DNA of 64,000 nucleotides. Source: JAAZIN01 sp964464625 (GTDB lineage: Bacteria > Bacillota > Dethiobacteria > DTU022). The notes under the pieces were generated by a model. It ran no database searches. It worked only from the letters and a program-made list of their open reading frames with translations, and had not been told where the DNA came from. Within the stretch, counting starts at the first letter, position 1, and every line of letters begins with the position of its first letter. The position numbers and the translations under genes were made by a program. This document shows, piece by piece, positions 8,257-16,691 of the stretch. The stretch lies in assembly GCA_964464625.1 (NCBI GenBank), contig CAYXKD010000001.1, forward strand, positions 1 to 64,000. Direction: 5' to 3'.

Positions 8257-9792
8257 TTATTTCTTTGCGATGAGGCTCCGCCCCGTCATCTCCGGCGGCT
8301 GGGGAAGACCCGAAAGCTCCAGGATAGTTGGGGCAATATCAGCAAGGCATCCATCCCTGCGAAGCTTTGACTGGCCGCATCCAAGTATAATGCATGGAAC
8401 GGGGTTTGCAGTATGAGCAGTGTGCGGTCCGCCTGCAGCGTCGATCATTTTCTCTGCATTGCCGTGATCGCCGCAGACAATCACCCGCCATCCCTGCTTC
8501 AGTGCAGCCTCTGCAATTAAACCGAGTTGCCCGTCTACCGCCTCAACCCCCTTCACCGCTGCCTCAAAAATGCCGGTATGTCCTACCATGTCCGCATTGG
8601 CAAAGTTAACCACCATCAGGCGGTGGCGATTTTCAGTGATCGCCCGCACAGCCGCCTCTGCCACACCGGCAGCGCTCATTTCAGGCTGCAAATCATAGGT
8701 GGCCACCTTTGGAGAGGGAATCAACAAACGCTCTTCTCCCGGAAATGCTTTTTCGCTCCCTCCATTAAAAAAGAACGTGACATGAGCATATTTTTCAGTC
8801 TCCCCAATACGCAGCTGTTTACAGCCGGTATCTCCGTAGAGCTGACCCAGAGTTTTTTCCAGGTATTCGGGCGGAAAAGCCACAGGCAAAGGAAGACTAC
8901 GCTCATATTCAGTCATGGTCACACAATAGGGCTGCGGAGACGCCGGGCCGCGATCGAAAAATATAAATTCATCGTCAGTCAGGGCATGGCTGATCTGGCG
9001 GACCCGGTCCGGGCGGAAATTGAAAAGGATAATACTGTCATTTTCCTGCACTTTGCCCGGCGGAATCCCATCAGGACCGGTGAAGACCAGGGGCTGGACA
9101 AATTCGTCAGTTTCGCCCCGGTTGTATGCCTCCTCAAGAGCCTGTAGAGGATGGATGAATTGATGACCTTCCCCATAAATATAAGCGCGGTAGGCTTTTT
9201 CTGTACGATCCCAGCGTCTGTCCCGGTCCATGGCATAGTAACGTCCGCAAATGGTGGCAATGAAGCCTTTGCGACATTTCATACTGCGTTCATGAAACCG
9301 CTCGATATAGGGCCGGGCTGAAGCGGGCGGCGTATCTCTTCCATCAAGAATGGCATGGATAAAAACACGTTCCACCTGCTGCTGCTCCGCCATTTCCAGA
9401 AGGGCGTAAAGGTGATCGGTATGGCTGTGCACTCCTCCGTCGGAGAGCAATCCCATGAGATGGACACTGCTACTGTGTTGATGTGACCTCTGCATCGCCT
9501 TCAGCAAAACGGGGTTTTTAAAGAAAACTCCCTCGTCGATAGCATGAGAAATTCTGGTAAGATCCTGGTAGACAGTTCGGCCGGCTCCCAGGTTAAGGTG
9601 TCCCACCTCGGAGTTGCCCATCTGCCCGGCAGGAAGCCCCACCGCCTCTCCGGCAGCATCGAGAAGACAGCAGGGATAGTTTTCAGTCAGATAATCCATC
9701 CGCGGGGTGTGAGCCTTCAGGATGGCGTTCCCGGTAATATCGCTGCAATGCCCCCAGCCGTCGAGGATTACCAGGGCAACCGGCTTCAGCAA
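8257..9792 (-). CDS. gpmI: 2,3-bisphosphoglycerate-independent phosphoglycerate mutase
   Basis: Interconverts 3- and 2-phosphoglycerate with two Mn2+ ions and a phosphoserine intermediate. The alkaline-phosphatase-like half begins with VILDGWGH (metal ligand D11), and the catalytic Ser is S61 in MGNSEVGHLNLGAGR. The inserted phosphotransferase domain shows GLLSDGGVHSH and the HAILDGRDTPP loop; C-terminal ligands occur in NFANADMVGHTG and CGDHGNAE. Length 511 is typical. The start overlaps the tpiA stop by 7 bases, indicating translational coupling within pgk-tpiA-gpmI-eno. Confidence 0.97.
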   Translation of the reverse strand: MLKPVALVILDGWGHCSDITGNAILKAHTPRMDYLTENYPCCLLDAAGEAVGLPAGQMGNSEVGHLNLGAGRTVYQDLTRISHAIDEGVFFKNPVLLKAMQRSHQHSSSVHLMGLLSDGGVHSHTDHLYALLEMAEQQQVERVFIHAILDGRDTPPASARPYIERFHERSMKCRKGFIATICGRYYAMDRDRRWDRTEKAYRAYIYGEGHQFIHPLQALEEAYNRGETDEFVQPLVFTGPDGIPPGKVQENDSIILFNFRPDRVRQISHALTDDEFIFFDRGPASPQPYCVTMTEYERSLPLPVAFPPEYLEKTLGQLYGDTGCKQLRIGETEKYAHVTFFFNGGSEKAFPGEERLLIPSPKVATYDLQPEMSAAGVAEAAVRAITENRHRLMVVNFANADMVGHTGIFEAAVKGVEAVDGQLGLIAEAALKQGWRVIVCGDHGNAEKMIDAAGGPHTAHTANPVPCIILGCGQSKLRRDGCLADIAPTILELSGLPQPPEMTGRSLIAKK

Positions 9793-10553
9793 CCTGCCGC
9801 CTCCTTCGCTGCAATGATGAGTGCAGTAAAAGAATCAACATCTAGACTGGCACCGCCGACAAGCGCTCCGTTGACAGGTTCGAGAGAAGTAAAGCTGCTG
9901 ATATTACCGGCATTGACGCTGCCTCCATATTGTACCCGCAGGGTGGCAGCAACTTCATGATCCAAAACACTCTCCACAACCTGCCGTGCCCGATCTGCAG
10001 CAGCAACCGCATCATCGGGTGAAGCCGCCCTTCCCGTCCCGATTGCCCAGACAGGCTCATAGGCCACTACCAGATCCTTAAGAGCCCCCGGTTCGAACCC
10101 TTCCAAAGCTGAACGGAGCTGTCGCTCGAGAACTGCGCCGGTTTCACCCCGGTTGCGCTGCTCTTCCTTTTCTCCGATACAGAGCAGCGGCGTAAAATTG
10201 TGGTCCAATGCTGCCTCTAGTTTTTTACGGACAACGTTATCATCTTCGCCAAGGATATGGCGCCGTTCGGAATGGCCGATGATAACGTGGGTAACCCCAA
10301 ATTCTTTCAACATTGGCGGAGCGATCTCACCGGTAAAAGCACCTTTCGGCTCCCAAAACAAGTCCTGAGCACCCAGTTTGATACTGCTGCCCTCGAGTAC
10401 AGCTGCAGCAGCGGCCAGCGCAGTAAAAGGAGGACAGATCAGGAGCTCAACTCCCTGAAACTTTTTTTCCCTTTTCCTTAATTCGCTGCAGAAGTCCGCT
10501 GTCTCCGCAGCTGTCTTGTGCATCTTCCAATTTGCAGCAATAATTAACCTCAT
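9786..10553 (-). CDS. tpiA: Triosephosphate isomerase
   Basis: Interconverts dihydroxyacetone phosphate and glyceraldehyde 3-phosphate. Catalytic residues are visible: K10 in NWKMHKT, H94 in IIGHSERR and E166 in AYEPVWAIGTG, plus the phosphate-binding GGSV and GGASL loops near the C terminus. Length 255 is normal for a TIM barrel. It lies 51 bases downstream of pgk and overlaps gpmI. Confidence 0.97.
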   Translation of the reverse strand: MRLIIAANWKMHKTAAETADFCSELRKREKKFQGVELLICPPFTALAAAAAVLEGSSIKLGAQDLFWEPKGAFTGEIAPPMLKEFGVTHVIIGHSERRHILGEDDNVVRKKLEAALDHNFTPLLCIGEKEEQRNRGETGAVLERQLRSALEGFEPGALKDLVVAYEPVWAIGTGRAASPDDAVAAADRARQVVESVLDHEVAATLRVQYGGSVNAGNISSFTSLEPVNGALVGGASLDVDSFTALIIAAKEAAGC

Positions 10554-10604
10554 AAATGTATCCCTCCATTCTGTTATGATTTCAGGCAGTACCCCGGAGA
10601 AATT

Positions 10605-11783
10605 TTACCTCTCTTGCAAAACAGCAATCCCTGGAAGCTTTTTCCCCTCCCAGAATTCCAGAGTCGCTCCCCCCCCTGTAGAGATGAAGCTGATCTCTTC
10701 CGACAGACCGAAACTCTCGATAGCAGCCACGATATCCCCACCTCCAACAATGGAGAAGGCTCTGCTTCTAGCCACAGCGCGGGCCACTGTCTCGGTACCG
10801 CGGTGGAAAGGTGCTGTTTCAAAAACCCCCAGCGGACCATTCCAGATGATTGTCCCTGCTGACGCAACTGTTTCTTCGAATAACGCCGCTGTCTCAGGTC
10901 CGATATCAACTGCTTTCCAGCCCTCCTCTACATTTCCGACAGGGACAATATTGAAGTCACTCTGCGGTTTTAACTCCCGGGTGACCGTTAGATCCACAGG
11001 CAGATGCAGGCAACAGCGGCTTTTTTCGCCCGCCTCGATGATTTTTCTGGCCTCATCTACCAGGCCCTCCTCGAAAAAAGAATTCCCCATGGGATAATTC
11101 ATGGCCATAAGAAAAGTGTTGGCCATGCCACCACCTATAAGAAGCGTATCCGTGAGCTCCAGGAAGCGGTGGATTACATTAAGTTTATCAGAAACTTTGG
11201 CTCCTCCCAGAATAGCCACCAGGGGCCGGGCCGGCTGTTTGATGCATCTTGACAGAAGATCGATTTCCTTAATCATTAAAAGGCCCGCCACGGCGGGGAT
11301 ATACTCAGCCACCCCTGCGGTGGAGGCATGCGCCCGGTGTACTGTTCCAAAAGCGTCGTTTACAAAAAGATCTGCCACCTTTGCCAGCTCCCGGGCAAAA
11401 GCGGGATCGTTTTTTTCTTCGCCCGGCTCAAAACGAACATTCTCCAGCAGCAAGACTTCGCCATCGACAAGCTCATCCGCCGCTTTCTGCACTGCCGGAC
11501 CGACAACCTGATCCAATTTGAGCACAGCCCGCCCCAGCAGTTCGGATAGGCGGGCGGCCAGAGGATCAAGACGCAGTTCAGGACGGAATTCTCCGCCTGG
11601 ACGACCCAGGTGAGAGAGCAGAATCAGTCGTGCTCCCCTATGCAACAAACTGGTAATCGTCGGCAAGGTAGCGCGGATCCGCGTATCATCCTTCACCCGG
11701 CTCCCTTCCAGAGGCACATTGAAATCAACCCTTAAAAGCACTTTTTTCCCTTTCACCTCAACATCGGCCACGCTTAGTTTCAA
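10605..11783 (-). CDS. pgk: Phosphoglycerate kinase
   Basis: Transfers phosphate from 1,3-bisphosphoglycerate to ADP. Seen are the N-terminal substrate motifs LRVDFNVPL and LLSHLGRPGG, the hinge AILGGAKVSDK, and the nucleotide-binding GPLGVFE and FISTGGGATLEF. Length 392 is standard. It is the first gene of the lower-glycolysis operon and has a promoter about 40 bases upstream. In many Bacillota cggR and gap precede it; here the 300 bases upstream contain neither, and gap is found at 50.1 kb. Confidence 0.97.
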   Translation of the reverse strand: MKLSVADVEVKGKKVLLRVDFNVPLEGSRVKDDTRIRATLPTITSLLHRGARLILLSHLGRPGGEFRPELRLDPLAARLSELLGRAVLKLDQVVGPAVQKAADELVDGEVLLLENVRFEPGEEKNDPAFARELAKVADLFVNDAFGTVHRAHASTAGVAEYIPAVAGLLMIKEIDLLSRCIKQPARPLVAILGGAKVSDKLNVIHRFLELTDTLLIGGGMANTFLMAMNYPMGNSFFEEGLVDEARKIIEAGEKSRCCLHLPVDLTVTRELKPQSDFNIVPVGNVEEGWKAVDIGPETAALFEETVASAGTIIWNGPLGVFETAPFHRGTETVARAVARSRAFSIVGGGDIVAAIESFGLSEEISFISTGGGATLEFWEGKKLPGIAVLQER

Positions 11784-11825
11784 TTACCCTCCACCTTCCC
11801 TGGCAAATATTCTCCGGCAATCATT

Positions 11826-11834
11826 ATTCTACCA
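11826..11834 (-). promoter_or_regulatory. Extended -10 promoter of the pgk operon
   Basis: TGGTAGAAT (hexamer 11826-11831) on the minus strand within TTTGTGGTAGAATAA, identical over 15 bases to the secG promoter core. The -35 region (GCGTTT) is poor, as expected for an extended -10 promoter. Confidence 0.5.
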
Positions 11835-11969
11835 CAAATGCAGCTTTTAAACGCAGATTAGGGAAATCTTTACAAAACGGGATTGCAGGGGCTGCTACTC
11901 AGCATGACTGCACATGGCTGGTTGCCTTCATGAAAATAACAGGGAGCAAAGATTGGGCTCAATGGCATG

Positions 11970-11999
11970 ATGTTTCGCATAATCGAGAAATGTTTCGCA
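11970..11999. repeat. Direct repeat pair ATGTTTCGCA, period 20
   Basis: Two exact copies of ATGTTTCGCA at 11970-11979 and 11990-11999, spaced by exactly 20 bases (about two helical turns), roughly 140 bases upstream of the pgk -10 box. This could be an operator, but no regulator is identified. Confidence 0.5.
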
Positions 12000-12084
12000 A
12001 GCAGGCTGCTGGAACTGGGGGATTAGAAACCGGGGAAACCTGTATATTCAGGCACCTTTTTCTGCAGTTAATAAACTCCAAACT

Positions 12085-13500
12085 CTAATGTCGTCGACGG
12101 CGATAAGAAGCAGGTATAGACAATTCTTCGCGGTATTTGGCAACAGTGCGGCGGGATATAACGATCCCATTCTCCTCAAGCATCACCGTCAGCTGCTGGT
12201 CACTAAAGGGGCTTTGAGGATCCTCCTCATCGATAAACTCTTGCAGGTAACTTTTAATGCTGTGTGAAGAAAAATCTTCGCCTCCTTCACCGGTCAATCC
12301 GCTGGAGAAGAAAAATTTCAAGGGGAAAAGACCACGGGGTGTCTGCATATACTTGTTCGCAGTGGCGCGGCTTACCGTTGATTCGTGGACTCCCACGGCA
12401 GCGGCAACATCTTTCAAGGTCAGCGGTTTAAGCTGCTTTATCCCCTGCTCCAAAAAGGGCTGCTGAATCTCGACAATCTGCTGCGCCACACGGTAAAGAG
12501 TAAGGCGCCTCTGTTCGATGCTGCGCAAAAGCCAGGTGGCTTTTTCAAGCCTGTTTTTGATGAAAGCCGATAGCCTTTCATCACTGCCTCCATTCTGAAC
12601 CAGCTTTTGATAAAAAGGACTGATCATCAGCCGGGGAACAATCTGGTCGTTCATCACGATCTCAAATTTATTGCCAACCCTTTCCACATTTATATCAGGC
12701 ACAATATAGCGAGTTTCCAAAGCACCGCTAAAAATGGAACCGGGTTTGGGGTTCAGTGTGCGGATATAATCAACAGCATCTTGAACTTCCTTTATTTCGC
12801 ATCCGAGCCGGGCTGCGATCTGGCGATAGCGGACATCGGCTGCTGCAGAAAGATATTGTTCAACAATTTTAACCGCCAGCGGAGGAGGATTTTCCCTGGT
12901 GTGAAGCTGCAGCAGCAGGCATTCCTGGAGATTGCGGGAAGCAATCCCCGTAGGCTCAAGATCCTGCACGATCCGGAGTGCCGTCTCCATCTCATTCAAC
13001 ATCACCCCGAGAGCATCAGCCAGCTCACCCAGATCGCTGCTCAGGTAACCATTTGGATCAAGGTTCCCGATAATGTAGGCGGCAATGCTGTAGAGGCGCG
13101 GTGAAAGACGCACCAAACGCAATTGTCCAAGCAACTCTTCCATCATTGTACGCGAACTGTCTGCATAGTTGTCAACAGTGGGAATTTCGCTCCAGTCCCT
13201 GCCGGCAGGATTGGGAATGTATCCTGCTGTATCGAGATCTTTATCCCGAAAATATTCCTCCCAGGGGAAATCATCTTCCCCGGGTTCATCAGAAAGTGAA
13301 TCATCGGCAGGCTCTTCTTCGCCAGCCTGTTCACTTTCGCTTTCACCAAGTTCCAGTACTGGATTGCTCAGGAGCTCCTCCTGAATATAGTCGTGCAGCT
13401 CCATAGCGGAATACTGCAGAAGGGTGATGGCCAGTTTCAACTCCGGCGTAATGATCAACTTCTGGGTTTGTTCAATTTTTAGTTGATAATCCAGCTTCAT
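12085..13500 (-). CDS. rpoN: RNA polymerase sigma-54 factor
   Basis: Alternative sigma factor that needs an enhancer-binding AAA+ activator. The N-terminal Gln/Leu-rich activator-interacting region reads MKLDYQLKIEQTQKLIIT, followed by an acidic linker (about 60-90), the core-binding domain, a helix-turn-helix (KDVAAAVGVHESTVSRA) and the diagnostic RpoN box SRRTVAKYREELSIP at the C terminus. Length 471 is normal. The ATG at 13500 fits the family N terminus; a GGGATG ribosome-binding site is weak. It lies between whiA and pgk, a common place for sigL in Bacillota. No clear -24/-12 promoter was found in this window, so its targets lie elsewhere. Confidence 0.95.
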   Translation of the reverse strand: MKLDYQLKIEQTQKLIITPELKLAITLLQYSAMELHDYIQEELLSNPVLELGESESEQAGEEEPADDSLSDEPGEDDFPWEEYFRDKDLDTAGYIPNPAGRDWSEIPTVDNYADSSRTMMEELLGQLRLVRLSPRLYSIAAYIIGNLDPNGYLSSDLGELADALGVMLNEMETALRIVQDLEPTGIASRNLQECLLLQLHTRENPPPLAVKIVEQYLSAAADVRYRQIAARLGCEIKEVQDAVDYIRTLNPKPGSIFSGALETRYIVPDINVERVGNKFEIVMNDQIVPRLMISPFYQKLVQNGGSDERLSAFIKNRLEKATWLLRSIEQRRLTLYRVAQQIVEIQQPFLEQGIKQLKPLTLKDVAAAVGVHESTVSRATANKYMQTPRGLFPLKFFFSSGLTGEGGEDFSSHSIKSYLQEFIDEEDPQSPFSDQQLTVMLEENGIVISRRTVAKYREELSIPASYRRRRH

Positions 13501-13607
13501 CGCTGTCACATCCCGGTACATATTTCGACAAATACTCGAAACATTCCTGCTTCAGACGCTTTGGCACCGCTCTCTCTGACAGCAATCGCTCCCATCCCAA
13601 CAGTAAT

Positions 13608-14573
13608 TCATGTTTTTTCTGAAGATAATATTTTTTGTGTATGAACGATATCCCGATCAATCATGGCTAGTTTCCTGAAACGATGATTCACCGCCGACTT
13701 GCTCAAAGGGGGATCAAACATCCGGCCCAGCTCCCGCAGTGAAGCTTCAGGATACCGCCGCCGCATTACCGCAGCTGCTCGCAACGCAGGGGTAAGAGCC
13801 GAGAGGCCAATGTTTTGTTCCACACGATCGATCAGGGCCAGCTGCTGCTGGACTGAAGCAACAACCTTTTCCAAATTAGCTGTTTCGCAATTCACCAGGC
13901 GGTTAACCTGACTGCGCATACTCCGAATTACCCGGGCGCTTTCCAGCCGTAGAAGAGCGCTGTCCGCTCCTATAACCCGCAGAAAATCGGCAATCGCTTC
14001 AGAACTTTTTTGATAGAGATAATAGTTGCCCCGCCGCTGCCTGATAGAAGCCCGGATATTAAATTTATCCAGGCAACTGAGCAAAACAAGAGCAGCTTCC
14101 CGCGAACCGCAACTGATTTCAAGATGATAGCCTGACCTGGCAGGAGCGCTGAGCGATCCCCCCGCCAGGAAGGCCCCCCTGAGAAAAGAACGGCGGCAAC
14201 AACGCAGCGGAGGAACCCGGGGCGAAACCCTGATAAGCTGGTTCATTACCAGGCTGTTATTGAAACCAAGTTTCTGCAAAAGAGACATGATTCTTTTTCT
14301 CCCGGTAACCTGCACCAGATAGTATTCTCTTTTCAGGCGGAGCTCTTGTTTCTTAAGTACCTCTGCAGATCCTGCACCGGCTGCTTTAAAGAGGCTAAAG
14401 AGATGGCGGGCCTGACCCATATGTTCCACCTCAATACTTAAAATATATTCGGAACAGCAAATGGTTAAATAACCCCTTAGAAGCAGCAGGGCGGTCAATT
14501 CAGCATCACCGCAGCAGCGCCCGACCCGTTCATGACGGACCAGTTCCTGTTTGACCTGCCGGGTAAAAGACAT
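13608..14573 (-). CDS. whiA: WhiA sporulation/division regulator
   Basis: DNA-binding protein that combines a degenerate LAGLIDADG homing-endonuclease-like domain (FLRGAFLAGGSLSAP near 135-150) with a C-terminal helix-turn-helix (SLRELGRMFDPPLSKSAVNHRFRKL). In Bacillota and Actinobacteria it affects cell division and sporulation. The ATG at 14573 has AAGGAGG 8 bases upstream. Length 321 is typical. It follows rapZ directly; the yvcK gene that usually separates them is missing. Confidence 0.95.
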   Translation of the reverse strand: MSFTRQVKQELVRHERVGRCCGDAELTALLLLRGYLTICCSEYILSIEVEHMGQARHLFSLFKAAGAGSAEVLKKQELRLKREYYLVQVTGRKRIMSLLQKLGFNNSLVMNQLIRVSPRVPPLRCCRRSFLRGAFLAGGSLSAPARSGYHLEISCGSREAALVLLSCLDKFNIRASIRQRRGNYYLYQKSSEAIADFLRVIGADSALLRLESARVIRSMRSQVNRLVNCETANLEKVVASVQQQLALIDRVEQNIGLSALTPALRAAAVMRRRYPEASLRELGRMFDPPLSKSAVNHRFRKLAMIDRDIVHTQKILSSEKT

Positions 14574-14643
14574 GATCAAACCCTCCTTACAACGGACCTG
14601 CTAAATCGGTACAATATATTTCGAAACAAAGCAGGTGGCGGTA

Positions 14644-15519
14644 CTAGACTTTGTCCATATCTCTGTGCTCAACGCGAATACGGAAGCGATCACCCAGGAG
14701 ACGGCCCAGTTCAGCAGCCAGGGCTACGGAACGATGCCTCCCTCCCGTACAACCCAAAGCCACCACCAACTGGGCTTTTCCTTCACGAATATAGTAGGGT
14801 ATGGAAAATTCCAGGAGATCCTGGACCTTCTGGATATATTTATGCGTAACCATCCAGCGCCAGAGATAATCCTTGACCCGGGAATCTTCACCGCTCAAAG
14901 AACGGAGATGATCAACATAATGCGGGTTCGGTAGAAAGCGCACATCAAAAACCAGATCGGCATCAAGAGGCAGGCCGTATTTGAAACCGAAGCTGACCAG
15001 CATAACAGGCATGCTTTTTTCTCTCTGTCCCGGTTCATAAAGCTCATAAATTTTCTTTTTCAGGTCCCTCGGTGAGAGCGGGGATGTATCGATGATCTTA
15101 TCTGCTTTGCCTCTTAACTCGCTTAAAGCAATCCTTTCAGACTGTATCGCTTCAAGCAGACCCATATTGGAAAGAGGATGGCGACGTCTAGTCTCTTTGT
15201 AACGCCGCAGTAAAACCTCATCACTGGCCTCAAAAAAGAGAATCTCGTGGTCTACCTTGTTCTCCTCCAGCTCCTGAAGAGCCTCAAAAAGATGATCAAA
15301 AAAAGCACCTCCACGCATGTCACAGACCAGGGCCACCTTGTTTGTCTTCCCCTCCGACTGGAGACAAAGTTCAGCAAATTTAGGGATAAATGTGGGCGGT
15401 AAATTATCTACGCAGAAGAAGCCCAGGTCTTCAAAACAGTTTATAGCATGACTTTTACCGGCTCCGGAAAGCCCGGTAATTAAGACAATCTGAATGGTAT
15501 TTTCCCTGACCACTTTCAT
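14644..15519 (-). CDS. rapZ: RapZ-family nucleotide-binding protein (YvcJ)
   Basis: P-loop protein of the RapZ/YvcJ family, which acts as an RNase adapter in E. coli and affects competence in Bacillus. The Walker A motif GLSGAGKS is at about 16-23; the typical VDNLPP and FGFKYGLP motifs follow, and the C terminus has the conserved GCTGGRHRSV. Length 291 is normal. Its ATG immediately follows the stop of the HAD gene (TGAATG), indicating coupling. A GTG two codons later would have better ribosome-binding-site spacing. Confidence 0.94.
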   Translation of the reverse strand: MKVVRENTIQIVLITGLSGAGKSHAINCFEDLGFFCVDNLPPTFIPKFAELCLQSEGKTNKVALVCDMRGGAFFDHLFEALQELEENKVDHEILFFEASDEVLLRRYKETRRRHPLSNMGLLEAIQSERIALSELRGKADKIIDTSPLSPRDLKKKIYELYEPGQREKSMPVMLVSFGFKYGLPLDADLVFDVRFLPNPHYVDHLRSLSGEDSRVKDYLWRWMVTHKYIQKVQDLLEFSIPYYIREGKAQLVVALGCTGGRHRSVALAAELGRLLGDRFRIRVEHRDMDKV

Positions 15520-16335
15520 TCACCTGCCAAGAACATACTTTTCTATTATCCTGGCGACCCCATCTTCATTATTAGATGCGGTAATCACGTCGGCAACAGC
15601 CAGCACTTCCGGTAAGGCATTGGCCATCGCTACTCCCAACCCGGCATATTCAATCATGTCCAGATCGTTGTGGCTGTCGCCGAAGGAGATAATCTCTTCG
15701 CGACGGATTTTAAATTTATCGGCAATCCTTCGCAACGCCTGCCCCTTGGTAGCCTTTAAATCCGTAAATTCGAGGAAAAATGGATAAGGTATAAGCATAG
15801 TAAATTCCTCGGGGTAACTGGAGTTAAGAGCTGCCTGAATATCCGCAAAATCCCCTTCCCAGTTGAAAACAGTTATCTTTGTAGGATTCGCGTCCTGCTG
15901 TTCCAGAAAAATGTCGAGGCGGCCGACAGCCTCTACTGCAACATCGTAGTTCTGGCGATAATAAGCAGTAAAACGATTTTCCCTGTTAATATAAACCCCT
16001 TCATCTATGTATGCACAAATTTCCTCGCCCTTTTCTTCAGCCACCCTTGCTATAGCTACAGCATAATCCTTTTCCAAGGGACGATGGTAAAGGATCATGC
16101 CTTGTTCGGTGGTCTTGATCAAGGCGCCCTGGTAGCTGATCACGGGCCAGTCGGTATTCAGATCAAGTTCTTTTACAAAGGGAATGGCAGTGCTATACAT
16201 CCGGCCAGTGGAAATAGCAATGATCACACCCCTTTTAACCGCCTCCCTGATAGCCTGTTTGTTTCGCGGAGATATTTTTGAGTTGTCATCAAGAAGGGTC
16301 TTATCTAAGTCTATAGCCAGCAACCGGTAAGACAT
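15520..16335 (-). CDS. Cof-type HAD-IIB phosphatase
   Basis: Cytosolic haloacid-dehalogenase hydrolase of the Cof/YwpJ type. Motif I is DLDKTLLDD, motif II ISTGR, motif III Lys near KATKGQAL and motif IV FGDSHNDLDM; the large C2 cap lies between motifs II and III. Family members dephosphorylate sugar phosphates, FMN or pyridoxal phosphate, and the substrate is not predictable here. The ATG at 16335 follows GGGAGGAG; a 34-residue upstream extension is not plausible. Next to rapZ it occupies a place often held by murB or other genes. Confidence 0.9.
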   Translation of the reverse strand: MSYRLLAIDLDKTLLDDNSKISPRNKQAIREAVKRGVIIAISTGRMYSTAIPFVKELDLNTDWPVISYQGALIKTTEQGMILYHRPLEKDYAVAIARVAEEKGEEICAYIDEGVYINRENRFTAYYRQNYDVAVEAVGRLDIFLEQQDANPTKITVFNWEGDFADIQAALNSSYPEEFTMLIPYPFFLEFTDLKATKGQALRRIADKFKIRREEIISFGDSHNDLDMIEYAGLGVAMANALPEVLAVADVITASNNEDGVARIIEKYVLGR

Positions 16336-16365
16336 AGGCTCCTCCCTTATCAATATGCTAAATAT

Positions 16366-16374
16366 ATTATAACA
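16366..16374 (-). promoter_or_regulatory. Extended -10 promoter of the HAD-rapZ-whiA unit
   Basis: TGTTATAAT on the minus strand (hexamer 16366-16371) about 30 bases before the HAD start codon; the -35 region is poorly conserved. Confidence 0.45.
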
Positions 16375-16475
16375 TAAGCCTAAACTGGCAAAGCGATCTT
16401 TAGTAGTGGCTATGGCTAAACAACTCCATAAAAGCATAACCCACGGGGCCTGACTTTTACAGTTAGAGAAGGGTC

Positions 16476-16507
16476 AAAACCCCGAGCCGTTGAAGACACG
16501 GGGTTTT
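16476..16507. terminator. Terminator-like hairpin after uvrC
   Basis: A perfect 9-bp inverted repeat, AAAACCCCG and CGGGGTTTT, with a 14-nt loop. Each strand ends the stem with TTTT, so it could work in either direction; on the minus strand it lies about 190 bases past uvrC. Confidence 0.6.
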
Positions 16508-16691
16508 GCCGTTCCACGTGCAAAATATTTTGTTATGCTATGGTATAGCTTTAAGCAGACATTTGTTGACGGCTCGTGCTTAAGCAGATATTGCGGTAAT
16601 CTGTGTCACGGGTCTTTTATAACATGAGGATCCCCGGGGTCTTTGGTAAACTGTGAAACGGCGTCGATTCCCACTCCCAACCCCTCGCCTT

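Larger units (their letters stand above)
11784..12084. other. Non-coding gap between rpoN and pgk
   Basis: This 301-base interval holds the pgk promoter region and a pair of 10-base direct repeats at 11970-11999. No convincing coding sequence is seen. It occupies the place where cggR and gap lie in many relatives. Confidence 0.6.
16336..16691. other. Non-coding gap between uvrC and the HAD gene
   Basis: 356 bases with the HAD promoter near 16366-16374, a terminator-like hairpin at 16476-16507, and an imperfect direct repeat TTAAGCAGAYATT at 16551-16563 and 16580-16592. No coding sequence is supported. Confidence 0.55.

Noticed and set aside
11963..11979. Sigma-54-like promoter TGGCATGATGTTTCGCA
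   Set aside because: The distance and the -12 element are wrong: the GC pair is not 10 bases after the GG, and it points away from pgk.
13472..13660. 62-codon minus-strand frame bridging whiA and rpoN
   Set aside because: It overlaps both genes by about 50 bases and has no ribosome-binding site or recognised similarity; a small gene here is possible but unsupported.
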